Shown one piece after another: positions 18,772 through 27,802 of a stretch of DNA of 64,000 nucleotides. Both the position numbers and the translations under genes were made by a program. The notes beneath the pieces were generated by a model, which saw nothing but the letters and a program-made list of their open reading frames with translations, did no database searches and was not told where the DNA came from. The DNA lies in the NCBI RefSeq assembly GCF_046244385.1, contig NZ_CP176366.1, forward strand, positions 2,170,001-2,234,000. Reading direction: 5' to 3'. Each line of letters opens with the position of its first letter. Position 1 is the first letter of the stretch. Source of the stretch: Methanospirillum stamsii (GTDB lineage Archaea > Halobacteriota > Methanomicrobia > Methanomicrobiales > Methanospirillaceae).

Positions 18772-19758
18772 TTACTCCTTCCACATATTCCTGCCCCGGT
18801 CGGTTATCTCTTCAGGGAGATCTGCAAGAGCTACAGGATATGGGGTAAAAAAGGTCTGATTCTCCAGATAATGTTCCTGGAATCTGATAACCCAGGAGTA
18901 CAGGAGATTTCTGGGCTCAGCAAGGGTTGCCTGATTATGACGATACCGGTCGATAACCTCCAGACAGTATTCCTTCTCTTTTAATGATACTTTGTCACTG
19001 AAATATCCAAGAATGTGTAAAAGAACATTGATGTTATTGGTATACCGGGGAACCTTTGCGAGAGCCTCACAAAGAAGCGTGCGATATGTAAAAAATAGTT
19101 CATCAGGATCCATTCCTGTCCGGGAAGCAACAAGCCGGCCCATTTTACGCATGTTCTCCTGGTGGCAGGCAATAAGGAGGTATTTGTTTTTTGCATGAAA
19201 TTCTGCGAGATTTTCACGGTTTTTCTTTTCTTCTATATTTCTGAATGCTGCAAGGGTAAACACAGCGGTAAGAAAATGGTCACGGATCCTGATGTGGTTG
19301 AGTCGTAGTTCATCTTCCATGGGAAGTGAAGAATATTTTCGGAGCACTTCACGTGCAAAAAATCCGGCCGTCTTTTCTATCGCCATGGACTTTCCGACCG
19401 ACGGATACACCTTCACTCCCCGGAGTCCTGATGTGGGGGAACCTGCTTTTAGTATGAATCCATCAACCGGAGGGAGATTACTTAGAAATCTCTGTGCAAA
19501 TTCTGACATCTTCTTCGTGTAGTCCAGTCCGGTTGCCGGCTGGATCAGGTGATCAATCCCGTCGGTTTTCACAATCCTGACGGTTGCCCGTGGAATCCCA
19601 AGACCAATCTCGACTTCCGGACATACCGGGATACAATCAGCATAGTCCCGTATTCTGGCTACCAGAGGAGAAGGGATCTTTGATCCATCGTACCGGCAGG
19701 CTTCAAACTCGATACAGCGACTTATGACCAGGAGCGGCCGGGCATATACCTGTTCCAT
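18772..19758 (-). CDS. DUF523-DUF1722 fusion protein
   Basis: Residues 1-145 are a DUF523 domain (SRCIEFEACRYDGSKI, then PVCPEVEIGLGIPR). In characterised relatives such as TudS, the conserved cysteines hold an iron-sulphur cluster used in desulfuration. Residues about 180-325 are a DUF1722 (YbgA-like) domain (AFHAKNKYLLIACHQ, later YLENQTFFTPYPVAL). The same two-domain architecture is known in bacteria and archaea. Its substrate is unknown. The gene stands alone upstream of the importer operon. Confidence 0.85.
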   Translation of the reverse strand: MEQVYARPLLVISRCIEFEACRYDGSKIPSPLVARIRDYADCIPVCPEVEIGLGIPRATVRIVKTDGIDHLIQPATGLDYTKKMSEFAQRFLSNLPPVDGFILKAGSPTSGLRGVKVYPSVGKSMAIEKTAGFFAREVLRKYSSLPMEDELRLNHIRIRDHFLTAVFTLAAFRNIEEKKNRENLAEFHAKNKYLLIACHQENMRKMGRLVASRTGMDPDELFFTYRTLLCEALAKVPRYTNNINVLLHILGYFSDKVSLKEKEYCLEVIDRYRHNQATLAEPRNLLYSWVIRFQEHYLENQTFFTPYPVALADLPEEITDRGRNMWKE

Positions 19759-19841
19759 AAGAAAAGTACCTGATGAATGATCTCTCTTTAACGTTATATA
19801 TCTACATCCTTCCCTGGATTACCCTGATTCAGAAGATAGGC

Positions 19842-20080
19842 AGATAAACCCGGTGTTATATCTTATGATGAAAAACGAATTCATGTTCTTGGTTTTTTTG
19901 AAGGTTCAAACGAGTATATCCTGATAAATCAGGAAATAATTGACCGGGCAAAAAGGTCATGGGAACAGGGATTGATACGTATGATGCATTACATATTTCA
20001 TGTGCTAATGAATCAAAGGCAATATTTCTCACTGTTGATGAAGTCCTCATAAAGTCCTGTTTGAAAACCCAATCTTCCAT
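19842..20080 (+). pseudogene. Frameshifted PIN-domain toxin remnant
   Basis: One frame reads DEKRIHVLGFFEGSNEYILI then NQEIIDRAKRSWEQG (to about 19970); the next frame continues directly with IDTYDALHISCANESKAIFL then TVDEVLIKSC. Together this is the C-terminal half of a VapC-like PIN domain, in which the Asp of YDALH and of TVD are the metal ligands. A one-base deletion near 19970 explains the switch. The N-terminal half with the first catalytic Asp is absent, and no antitoxin is seen upstream. Confidence 0.7.
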
Positions 20081-20236
20081 AGTTATCCAATCCCGGGGTG
20101 ATTCTGGATTAGGGCACACCGATTCAGTTTTTTCATGGGATTCTGCCACACTGCATGATATTAAAACCATCGAAATAACCAATGCAAGGAAAACCCTGAT
20201 TGCATGTCCTGTCAAAATGATACTATGGGATTCCAA
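20055..20236 (-). pseudogene. Possible remnant of a secreted lipoprotein gene
   Basis: A minus-strand frame begins MESHSIILTGHAIRVFLALV and continues with a lipobox-like ISMVLISCS, then a Pro/Asp-rich segment (PNPESPRDWITMED). The first about 60 residues look like the start of an exported protein. After about 20055 the frame runs antisense through the PIN remnant and looks non-coding. It may be a gene truncated by a rearrangement, or chance. Confidence 0.25.
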
Positions 20237-20251
20237 TCACCCGATTTTGAC

Positions 20252-20485
20252 ATGAAACTCATCATCGGCAGTGCCATCGTAAGTGTCATTGCCATCATCC
20301 TCTTCTGGTTTGTCATGTATGGAGAGTTCCCCTGGGTAGATCTCTTCGATCAGGCAGGTTCTAATACATCAGTCTCTGATAACGGCACACCACTTGACCC
20401 GGCTCTGGAGAAGATAGCCGCAGTTCAGTCCTATTTTACCGACATGGGAACGGCGATGATAAACGGATCCTACTGGCAGGGGTAA
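20252..20485 (+). CDS. Small single-pass membrane protein
   Basis: From the ATG at 20252 the 77-residue product starts MKLIIGSAIVSVIAIILFWF, one hydrophobic helix, followed by an outward polar domain with NTS and NGS sequons. An upstream start at 20204 is possible but would put charged residues before the helix. No domain recognised. The next small gene follows 36 bases downstream. Confidence 0.5.
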   Translation: MKLIIGSAIVSVIAIILFWFVMYGEFPWVDLFDQAGSNTSVSDNGTPLDPALEKIAAVQSYFTDMGTAMINGSYWQG

Positions 20486-20521
20486 GGGCCTTTTCATTTA
20501 AGTCTTCCAAAAGACATTCTG

Positions 20522-20728
20522 ATGGAAAAAGTGGAGGTTACGCTTCCTTCCGGCCTGTTCATTCCTCTGTCAGCTGAATACTTTGATAGAAAACGGGTTA
20601 TTGAGGCAACAAAGGAACTATGTGGGGCACAATGCCCGGTAATTCTTATCGGCAGCGGAGCGATTGCATCCGGCAAACCCACCGTCATTGATTGTTCTAT
20701 CAATCCGGTGGAAAAACCTCCGGTCTAG
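20522..20728 (+). CDS. Small protein of unknown function
   Basis: A 68-residue frame (MEKVEVTLPSGLFIPLSAEY, two cysteines in ELCGAQCPV). No known domain and no clear ribosome-binding site. Composition is plausible for a real protein; no stronger support. Confidence 0.4.
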   Translation: MEKVEVTLPSGLFIPLSAEYFDRKRVIEATKELCGAQCPVILIGSGAIASGKPTVIDCSINPVEKPPV

Positions 20729-20837
20729 TCATTTGCACAGGGAGCTCGTGACCATGCAGTGCGGACATTGCATTAATTGAAATTTTTCCCTCTATATGGT
20801 AAGAAGATTCTCATAGTTTTCTTTCATATGGTACCGG

Positions 20838-21146
20838 ATGGTACTAAAAGTAGCTTTTATGTTTGTGGCTCCCGGAGCAGACCCTGCTATTCATCGTTCA
20901 ATAATTAAGACAACTGAAGTAGAACTAATCACGGTTGGTGTGGGGAATTATTCTGTAGCAGAACAGATCGCCCGGGACCTGGTGAATGAAGGGGTAACTG
21001 CCATAGAACTCTGTGGCGGATTTGGCATTCTTGGAACTGCGAGAGTAAAACAATCAGTTGGAAATAAAGCAGAAATCGGCGTTGTCAGATTTGATACGCA
21101 CCCGGGGCTTGGAAATATCTCCGGAGATCAGTGTTCCTCTCAATAA
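20838..21146 (+). CDS. DUF6506-like small protein
   Basis: A 102-residue cytosolic protein: KVAFMFVAPGADPAIHRSII, then LITVGVGNYSVAEQIARDLV, IELCGGFGILGTARV and VVRFDTHPGL. This pattern matches my memory of the DUF6506 family of short conserved proteins, whose function is not known to me. Complete at both ends and apparently monocistronic. Confidence 0.6.
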   Translation: MVLKVAFMFVAPGADPAIHRSIIKTTEVELITVGVGNYSVAEQIARDLVNEGVTAIELCGGFGILGTARVKQSVGNKAEIGVVRFDTHPGLGNISGDQCSSQ

Positions 21147-21532
21147 TGCATCCCTTTTTTGTATGAGTTGTTTATCTGGATATGTTCCTGAACAGTTAAA
21201 TCAAAAAAAGACGTCTCTCTCATGTTATTTGATTACAACATCCTAACTCACGGTGTAGTGCATTTATCGGAGTAAGAGGGCTCATTTGAAAGAAGTGACA
21301 TGGGCACTTTCTCGTATTCAAAAAAAATGGAAATTTTTTTAAACTGTTTGGACGCCTTTCTGGTTCTTTTCGATACCTTCAACTGATTCCTTCGATACAA
21401 ATCCGTAGGTACCGTTGAAAGAGGTTCCATACTCGGAAAGAATGAATGAAAATGATCCAATCTGACTCCAGGATCTGGATAGATCCCTATTTATCTGCTA
21501 AAAGTCTTTATACCCTGTAGAGAGGTGATAGG
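21147..21532. other. Intergenic stretch with a possible gene remnant
   Basis: On the minus strand, 21498-21339 is an open segment of about 53 codons ending in a stop (contains LSEYGTSFNGTYGFVSKESV, then EGIEKNQKGVQTV). It has protein-like composition but no start codon, and could be the tail of a lost gene. The rest is AT-rich, with a T run at 21334-21340 that suits termination. Confidence 0.3.
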
Positions 21533-22690
21533 ATGCTTTATAGAAAATTCCCCCGTTGTAATCATGATATTTCAATACTCGGTTTTGGGTGTATGCGGTT
21601 ACCACTTGCAGGGGATAGACAGGACCCGGGAAATGTTGACGAACAAACGTCAATTGATATGATCCGTACCGCCATTGACAATGGGGTCAATTATCTCGAT
21701 ACGGCCTATCCATATCACAATGGTGAGAGCGAGAGGGTAGTTGGAAGAGCTCTTGATGGAGGATACCGCAAAAAAGTCTTTTTAGCCACAAAACTCCCGA
21801 GCTGGCTGATAACCACGAGAGAAGACATGGATCGGTACCTGGATGAACAACTCGCAAGGCTCGCAACCGATAACATCGATTTTTATCTCCTTCACGGGCT
21901 CAACGGTGAAACGTGGAAGAATCTATTACGTTTGGGTGTCATTGAATTCCTTGAAAATGCCAGGGAGGATGGCAGGATACGATACCCTGCATTTTCCTTC
22001 CATGATGATCTCCCGGTTTTCCGGGAGATTGTCGATGCCTATGAGTGGGTATTTGCCCAGATTCAATACAACTACATGGATGAATTGAACCAGGCCGGAA
22101 CAGAGGGGCTCAGGTTCGCTCACGAAAGGGGTCTTGGTATTGTCGTCATGGAACCTCTCCGTGGTGGTCTCCTGTCCGGAGATGTTCCTGTTATCCACCA
22201 GCATATCCTTGATGCTCCGGTCAGACGTACTCCTTCTGAATGGGGACTTCGATGGGTCTGGAATCACCCGGAAGTGACGGTTGTGCTCTCTGGTATGTCA
22301 TCAATGGAACAGGTTCGGGAAAATCTGGCTTCTGCAACACAAGGTCTGCCAAATTCTCTTTCTCCTGAGGAACTCACCGTTGTAGAAAAAATGAGGGACA
22401 CCTTTGCTTCCCGTGTAAAAATCCCCTGTACCGGGTGCCGATATTGCATGCCATGTCAGAATGGTGTAGATATCCCCGAATGTTTCAATTATTACAACCA
22501 GGCGTACACCTACGAAGCAGAGGAGAAAGCAAAAGGGGTATACCTCTGGGCTCTCAGCGGAGCATTTTCCGGAGGGATACCGGGATACGCTTCGTGTTGT
22601 ATCGAGTGCGGAGAATGTGAGGATAAGTGTCCACAGGGTCTTTCCATACGGGAGTATTTACTGGACGTAGCTCAATATTTTGGGAAATAA
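21533..22690 (+). CDS. Aldo/keto reductase with C-terminal iron-sulphur segment
   Basis: A 385-residue oxidoreductase. The aldo/keto-reductase barrel shows SILGFGCMRLPL, the catalytic-Tyr segment YLDTAYPYHNGESE, FYLLHGLN and VMEPLRGG. The C-terminal about 75 residues carry cysteine clusters (CTGCRYCMPCQNGVDIPEC, then CCIECGECEDKCPQ), which should bind a [4Fe-4S] cluster. This architecture is common in anaerobes; physiological substrates are unknown. A ribosome-binding sequence AGAGGTGAT precedes the ATG. Confidence 0.92.
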   Translation: MLYRKFPRCNHDISILGFGCMRLPLAGDRQDPGNVDEQTSIDMIRTAIDNGVNYLDTAYPYHNGESERVVGRALDGGYRKKVFLATKLPSWLITTREDMDRYLDEQLARLATDNIDFYLLHGLNGETWKNLLRLGVIEFLENAREDGRIRYPAFSFHDDLPVFREIVDAYEWVFAQIQYNYMDELNQAGTEGLRFAHERGLGIVVMEPLRGGLLSGDVPVIHQHILDAPVRRTPSEWGLRWVWNHPEVTVVLSGMSSMEQVRENLASATQGLPNSLSPEELTVVEKMRDTFASRVKIPCTGCRYCMPCQNGVDIPECFNYYNQAYTYEAEEKAKGVYLWALSGAFSGGIPGYASCCIECGECEDKCPQGLSIREYLLDVAQYFGK

Positions 22691-23188
22691 TTGGCATATG
22701 CAGAAAAATACGCCATTATCGGAAAGAGTCCGGGTTTACTCGTAGAAATACTCCCTTTTTGTATCTGATACCTTCTCATATATGTCCAAATATTCGGTGT
22801 TTAGGATAGACTGCTTTGGAGTCTTTCAATTATATGCGACTGGGGCAGGTTATCTGGCTGGATAATTAATATTTCCTAAAATTTGTCCAATTGGCAATCT
22901 CTATATATAAATGGGTTGGGGCGTCTCCATCAAGGCTCATAAAAATGAGGATCAGATCCAATGTCCTAGATTCCCTTGAGTAAATCAAGTGCATTAATAG
23001 CGACCCTCTAATGAAAGGCAATTTATATCTTAATTTTAAAAAAATGCCCATAATGGCGGTATTTTTTATATTGAATTATTGAGTCTTTAAATTGGGGTTC
23101 TATTCATGAATTACTATTGAATATGGCGTATTTTGTGGATGGGATCAGGGCGGAAGAGGTCAGTTCAATAGATCAAATAGTAGTGTAA
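22691..23188. other. Gene-free stretch left of the IS element
   Basis: AT-rich, with a TATA-like CTATATATAAAT near 22900 but no acceptable gene on either strand. Its last seven bases (23182-23188, AGTGTAA) are the left target duplication of the IS. Confidence 0.4.
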
Positions 23189-24739
23189 CCTGAACTCGGC
23201 TGAGTTAGGGATGACTTTCGGATAAGTTTTCCTCCAATTTTCAAACACATCAATTTATGACCGTAAACTATAAATATTTATATTCCCTAATATTATATCA
23301 TATGGAAAGTTGGATCAAAAACTGGTTAGAAGAGAAACGACGAGCGGGAGAAAAGTGCTTGGAGATAAAGATGATCCAAAACAAACCGTATGTCTATCAT
23401 TCAACGTCCAGATATGATCCTGTGACAAAAAAAGCGAAAAAGATCTCAAAATATCTTGGCAGATTAGATCAAAAATATGGTCTTATCCGAAAAGAAGACC
23501 GCATTCTTAAGAAAGGATCATCCAGACAGATATCGATTCATGAATACGGGAATGCTGCCATTATCGAAGAAGAATTCAAATCAATTCTTCCTACACTCGA
23601 AGATGCATTTCCTTCTCACTATGCAGAAATATATGCATTAGTTGCTACGCGGATTGCCGGATATGTCCCGCTAAAAAGAGTTGGAGATTTGTGGTCAAAA
23701 TTAGCATCTCCTAACTCAATTCATCCTGATTGTAGTCCAAAGAATTTATCTGCAGTTTTGCAGGAAATAGGATTAAATCGGGCAATTCAACAAAAAATAT
23801 TTTCATATCTCTCTTCAAATTCTGAACAACTAATATATGATCTAAGTTTTATCGATTCATACTCATCTTCTATTACCTTCAGCGAAAATGCATACATTTC
23901 AGAAGGAATATATCATAATCATCATCATATCGCTCTATTTTGTAGCCGAGATAATGGACTTCCAGTAATGATCCGGTCTGTTCCAGGAAGTGTGAATGAT
24001 GTTAGTACCCTTAAATTGTCCCTAAAGGAAATCGATCTCAAAAATAAAGTCTTACTCATGGATCGAGGATTTATTTCAGAGGATAATTTTCAAGAGATGG
24101 TAGCACGATCAATTCGATTTATTATCCCATTAAAACGGGATAGTATCCATTATAAAACTCGGATCCATCTTACCGGAAGTTTTTCCTTTCATTCAAAACT
24201 AATTCACTGTGGAAAGAGGTCAATTGGGGACTTCATGTTGTACCGCTTTGAGAATGAAGATCTTGCTCTCGATGAGAAGAAAACGTTGTACTCAAAATTT
24301 GAAAAAGGAGAGATATCTAGAGAAGAATTAAATTTGGGCTTAAAAAAGGTTGGTTTGGCTCTTTTTTTGACAACAGTTGATCTCCCTGAACAAGAGGTTT
24401 ATGAACTCTATAAATCACGTGATATGGTTGAAAAACACTTTGATACGTTCAAAAATGAGTTGAGGGCTGACAAAATTTACCTGCGAAGTAATGAGGCTCT
24501 TTTTGGGCATATTTTTGTATCATTTATCTGTTTGTACATATATTGTGCAATATTAAATCGTTTGAAGGCAGCCAAACTTTTAACTCAAATATCTCCTCAC
24601 GATCTCCTCACAAAGTTCAGTAAAGTTTACGCATATCAGGTGGGTGAGGGTACTGAATTGTCAGAGGTTCCAAAGAGGGTTCGGGACTTGTCGCGCAAAT
24701 TAAATTACCCAATATTCCCTAACTGATGCCGAGTTCAGG
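23189..24739 (+). mobile_element. Intact IS1634-like insertion sequence (1551 bp)
   Basis: Imperfect terminal inverted repeats: left CCTGAACTCGGC followed by TGAGTTAGGGA (23189-23211), right the complement of TCCCTAACTGA-TGCCGAGTTCAGG (24716-24739). The flanking 7-bp direct repeats AGTGTAA (23182-23188 and 24740-24746) are an intact target duplication, so insertion is fairly recent. One transposase gene fills the element. Family assignment rests on the transposase and is approximate. Confidence 0.9.
23302..24726 (+). CDS. IS1634-like DDE transposase
   Basis: From the ATG at 23302 (MESWIKNWLEEKRR) the enzyme has 474 residues; a start at 23257 is also open. The DDE catalytic set is visible as Asp in LIYDLSFIDSY, Asp in LLMDRGFISED and Glu in SRDMVEKHFDTFKNEL, the last within a YREK-like helix. 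It appears intact, so the element may be able to move. Confidence 0.88.
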   Translation: MESWIKNWLEEKRRAGEKCLEIKMIQNKPYVYHSTSRYDPVTKKAKKISKYLGRLDQKYGLIRKEDRILKKGSSRQISIHEYGNAAIIEEEFKSILPTLEDAFPSHYAEIYALVATRIAGYVPLKRVGDLWSKLASPNSIHPDCSPKNLSAVLQEIGLNRAIQQKIFSYLSSNSEQLIYDLSFIDSYSSSITFSENAYISEGIYHNHHHIALFCSRDNGLPVMIRSVPGSVNDVSTLKLSLKEIDLKNKVLLMDRGFISEDNFQEMVARSIRFIIPLKRDSIHYKTRIHLTGSFSFHSKLIHCGKRSIGDFMLYRFENEDLALDEKKTLYSKFEKGEISREELNLGLKKVGLALFLTTVDLPEQEVYELYKSRDMVEKHFDTFKNELRADKIYLRSNEALFGHIFVSFICLYIYCAILNRLKAAKLLTQISPHDLLTKFSKVYAYQVGEGTELSEVPKRVRDLSRKLNYPIFPN

Positions 24740-24990
24740 AGTGTAAGTAATTTAAGTCTTCAATAACTGTATGATTCTTTCTGGATATAGGCGAATTGAG
24801 GGTAATTGTTCAACCATTTAATTGATTGATTCGTCTTATGAGCACAATTGGACAAAAAGATTGAATTATATGTGATAATTCAAAAGAACCCATTTTTGTG
24901 ATTTTCCCGAGGAGAGAACAATCCTAAAAATTTTCCGGAATCAGAGGAGCAAAGACAGAATGTATAACTAACTTTGTAGAAGATTGAGGT

Positions 24991-25419
24991 ATGAATAATT
25001 CATCGGCGTTGCGAGGGGTTGCCACGGTTAGTTTTTTTGCATTCGATGTTGATGCTGCGAAGAGATGGTATGCTGAACTCCTTGGCAGTGATCCGTATTT
25101 TGAAGTTCCGGGATATGCCGAATTTCGTATTGGAGATTACGAGCTTGAACTTGGTATCATTGATAAGAGATATGTATCCGGGAATTTGGGTACTGAACCG
25201 GCAGGTGCTGTTATCTACTGGCACGTGGATGATATTCAAAAAACTTTCGACAGATTGCTCTCGATGGGGGCAACGAAGCATGAAGAAATCCGGGACCGGG
25301 GAAATGGTTTCATCACTGCATCTGTGGTGGATCCATTCGGGAATATTCTGGGGATTATGTTCAATCCACACTACCTGGGTGTTATGAAAGCTCAAAAAGG
25401 GGAGGGTAATTCTCTTTAA
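24991..25419 (+). CDS. VOC-superfamily (glyoxalase-like) protein
   Basis: A 142-residue protein with one vicinal-oxygen-chelate fold: FFAFDVDAAKRWYAELLGSD, YWHVDDIQKTFDRLLSMGAT and VVDPFGNILGIMFNPHY. Family members bind a metal and act on diverse small molecules (glyoxalase, dioxygenase, antibiotic binding); the reaction here cannot be inferred. Monocistronic, 250 bases right of the IS. Confidence 0.85.
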   Translation: MNNSSALRGVATVSFFAFDVDAAKRWYAELLGSDPYFEVPGYAEFRIGDYELELGIIDKRYVSGNLGTEPAGAVIYWHVDDIQKTFDRLLSMGATKHEEIRDRGNGFITASVVDPFGNILGIMFNPHYLGVMKAQKGEGNSL

Positions 25420-25540
25420 TGGTATTTTATGCCGATTTTTCCGGGATATCCTGAATTATACTGTAAGGCCCAGTTTACCATGTTAATTCATGGATTTTTT
25501 TGATCTTATATCACCAGTTTTCCACCAGAAAATTTTGAAT

Positions 25541-26191
25541 TCACTGGGATTCCGATGAATATTCTTTCAGGTATCCGGATGAAAGCTCATATGCGGTCAT
25601 TACCGTTTCCTGATCAATCTTTGGAACACCGCAGGCTACAATGTGTATGGTTTTTGTCGCAGGGGTTATCTTTGTCCTGTCAGAATCCCGGTATGGGTAA
25701 ACAGCAATTATCTCCTTTTCATCGGTCAGAATAACCTGGTTTGTACGGAGTTCAATCGGGTTTTTCATTCCGATTCCAAGAAATTCTTCTCCTTCCTGTG
25801 CAAATCGCATCGTGAGTTCTCCTTGCAGGAGGTCTGCATCAAAAGCTCCGATTGGCACACCGGTCTCAATAGATGCAAGATTATAGGCATCAACAGCCGT
25901 GTTAATAGTCGGTAGTATCTTTCCGGATAGTATTCTTCTGACAAGGGCTTCAGAGGCCGGCCTCGTTTTTGTCGGATCTATCCCAACGCTCCAGAAAAAA
26001 TCCCGGTATGCCCTGAAAAGAGGATTGTCTTTCACCTCTTCAAGAGTATACCTATCTTTTGTGCTGGTGATGATGGTACCTTTGAGTTTCTCCAGTTCAG
26101 GGTTCCTGTCCGTGATACATAGTGGTCCTACATCGCCTTCTGCAATAAAAAGGCCCGGAAAGGTTGTAAAGATAGCATCGTCTATTTTCAT
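25541..26191 (-). CDS. B3/B4 tRNA-synthetase-like domain protein
   Basis: A 216-residue stand-alone B3/B4 domain (COG3382), related to the editing region of phenylalanyl-tRNA synthetase beta. Features: SVGIDPTKTRPASEALVRR, INTAVDAYNLASIETGVPIG and FDADLL. Such free-standing proteins may edit mischarged tRNA or hydrolyse amino-acid derivatives; the role is unproven. ATG at 26191. The 1-kb region upstream contains the TGTGCA dyad. Confidence 0.85.
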   Translation of the reverse strand: MKIDDAIFTTFPGLFIAEGDVGPLCITDRNPELEKLKGTIITSTKDRYTLEEVKDNPLFRAYRDFFWSVGIDPTKTRPASEALVRRILSGKILPTINTAVDAYNLASIETGVPIGAFDADLLQGELTMRFAQEGEEFLGIGMKNPIELRTNQVILTDEKEIIAVYPYRDSDRTKITPATKTIHIVACGVPKIDQETVMTAYELSSGYLKEYSSESQ

Positions 26192-26460
26192 TAATGGTAT
26201 TTTTCCGGCCGGGATGATAAATTGAAAGGGTATTAATCCATACTGCCGGTATGAGTGTCCCCTATCCGATACCCAGAAAATCCTTTTTATGGTATGTATG
26301 GTATGTACCTCCCCGGACTTTTGTGTGAAATCTCTGATGGAATAAGGAGGCAGGGGTTTAGGGGAGTTTTTCTCGCATTTTTAGTAGGGGTCACAAATCC
26401 TGATATAATAAGAAAACAGAATTTATTCCTTCAATAGGATACCTTGTGTCTTCCAGAAAA

Positions 26461-26780
26461 GTATGTGCATCATGTGCACGTATGTGCACGAATGTGCATT
26501 TTACTTTGCACATAAAAAACGGCACAATTGGGTCTCAATGTTAAAACTGCTCCTTCTTTTTTGATTTTTTATTTTGTGTGCACAATTTTCCAGATCACTA
26601 ATAGAGAGGTACATGAATATTTGTAAAATTTTGTCTCTCTTGTGATCCAGAAATTTATGCACATACTAGTAATAATAACATAAATAATTATTATTTTTAG
26701 ATAATCTGGATAAATCTGGCTCCTTTAATGTGCAAATTGTTTTGCACACACGTGCACATTCATGCACATAATGCACATAC
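26461..26780. repeat. Dyad-symmetric array of TGTGCA motifs
   Basis: Twelve TGTGCA/TGCACA sites lie within 320 bases. Left arm, plus orientation: 26464, 26473, 26483, 26493 (spacing 9-10 bp), then inverted at 26507. Right arm, mirrored: 26729, then inverted at 26743, 26753, 26763, 26772. An inner pair is at 26577 and 26658. Inside these, GATCAC-GAGAG (26593-26608) mirrors CTCTC-GTGATC (26635-26647). All pairs share a centre at about 26620. The 54-base outer arms (26461-26514 and 26727-26780) match at 43 of 54 positions as inverted repeats. The core is AT-rich. It could be a replication-origin-like, partition or regulator-binding site. Confidence 0.8.
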
Positions 26781-27256
26781 TTTGGAATAGGAGGAGAATA
26801 TTCGGCTAATTATTAAAATAGTAATAAACCGATGTGATTTTTTGAAAATGTCAATTATGGTGCGGAAAAAGGGACAATATCTATGAATAATTCTCTATAC
26901 GACCGATAATAATAATAAAATTTAACGAACGAAAAAAATTTTTTTACTTAAAAAGATATCTCCGCTGGATTGTGGAACAATCGGTTCGTATTAATTGCTT
27001 ATTTTTCATTCTAAATCCCTACGGCACGAATTAGAGGTGGAAACTTGTAGTTCAAATCCCATAAAATGTCAAAAATTGTAACATTTTTCTCTTTTAAAAA
27101 ACAATATCACACTCACTCTAAAAAAAGGTCCAAATAATTAGAATTTTTTAGAAACATATGATTATGGATTTCTAATATTCTCAACGAGTCTTACACATAA
27201 AAAAATGAAATCTGTTTCAAATACTAATTTTAATACAAGAATTGATTCATACTAAA
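26781..27256. other. AT-rich gene-free stretch
   Basis: Lies between the TGTGCA dyad and the 3' end of the fic remnant. It has many A and T runs, including one of seven T after a run of A near 26935-26946, and no gene on either strand. Similar A/T runs just left of the fic stop may serve as its terminator. Confidence 0.4.
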
Positions 27257-27667
27257 TTATTCACATCCTTTCTCTATAATTTCAATATATTCGCGAAATA
27301 AATATTTTTTATATCGTTTCTTTCCGGTCATTTCGGTAATTATACCAAGTTCTTCAAAGGTATGAACCATGTCATATGCAGTTTGACGATTGGTATGAAG
27401 TGATTCCTGTATTTGAGGAACAGTAATTATCGGAGATTTAAATATAAGATCCGTTAATCTAATCGCTAGTAGAGAAGTTTTTTCACCAGTATGGAGTTGA
27501 TCAATAATTTTTTGCTTAAGAGAGATAATCTCCTGAACTGTTTTCAAGGCTTCATCTGATATCTCCTGAATTCCCTGGAGAAAGAATAAGACCCACATTT
27601 CCCATGCTCCATCATATCTTACTTCATTAAGAAGTTGGTAATACCGATCCTGATGTCGTTTCAAGTA
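27257..27667 (-). pseudogene. fic gene, 3' part (C-terminal winged helix)
   Basis: Encodes the C-terminus of a Fic-family protein: KRHQDRYYQLLNEVRYDGAW, then EMWVLFFLQGIQEISDEALK, and a winged-helix-like segment (TVPQIQESLHTNRQTAYDMV). The first part is at 31961-31230. The two were one gene until an IS entered at the target TCAAGTA (27661-27667, repeated at 31223-31229). Joining the parts with one target copy gives ...LLYLSLYLKRHQD..., in frame, 380 residues. By itself this piece has no start signal. Confidence 0.9.
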
Positions 27668-27780
27668 CCTGAATTTATGAATTTATATCTCATTTTGCAT
27701 AGCGTGATCTGAAAAAATTAGTTTAGAATTCTCTATTTTTTAAACGATTCGCAATTTTCAAGCGAAAGGCTTATATAATT

Positions 27781-27802
27781 GTAAGTTATAATTATAACTT
27801 AC
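27781..27802. promoter_or_regulatory. Perfect 22-bp palindrome abutting the transposase start
   Basis: GTAAGTTATAA (27781-27791) followed at once by its exact complement TTATAACTTAC (27792-27802); the transposase ATG starts at 27803. The half-site recurs at 31197-31207 near the right end. A binding site for the transposase (autorepression) or a start-site hairpin would both fit. Confidence 0.6.

Noticed and set aside
26255..26437. A 60-codon plus-strand frame beside the dyad
   Set aside because: No start context and low-complexity content (repeated GMYGMY); no support as a gene.
26461..26780. Reading the TGTGCA array as a CRISPR
   Set aside because: Units are 6-8 bases with 2-4 base gaps and the two halves are mirrored; there are no spacers of CRISPR length and no cas genes.
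27035..27065. GTTCAAATCCC resembling a tRNA T-loop
   Set aside because: The flanking bases do not form a T-stem, and no acceptor or anticodon arm can be found.
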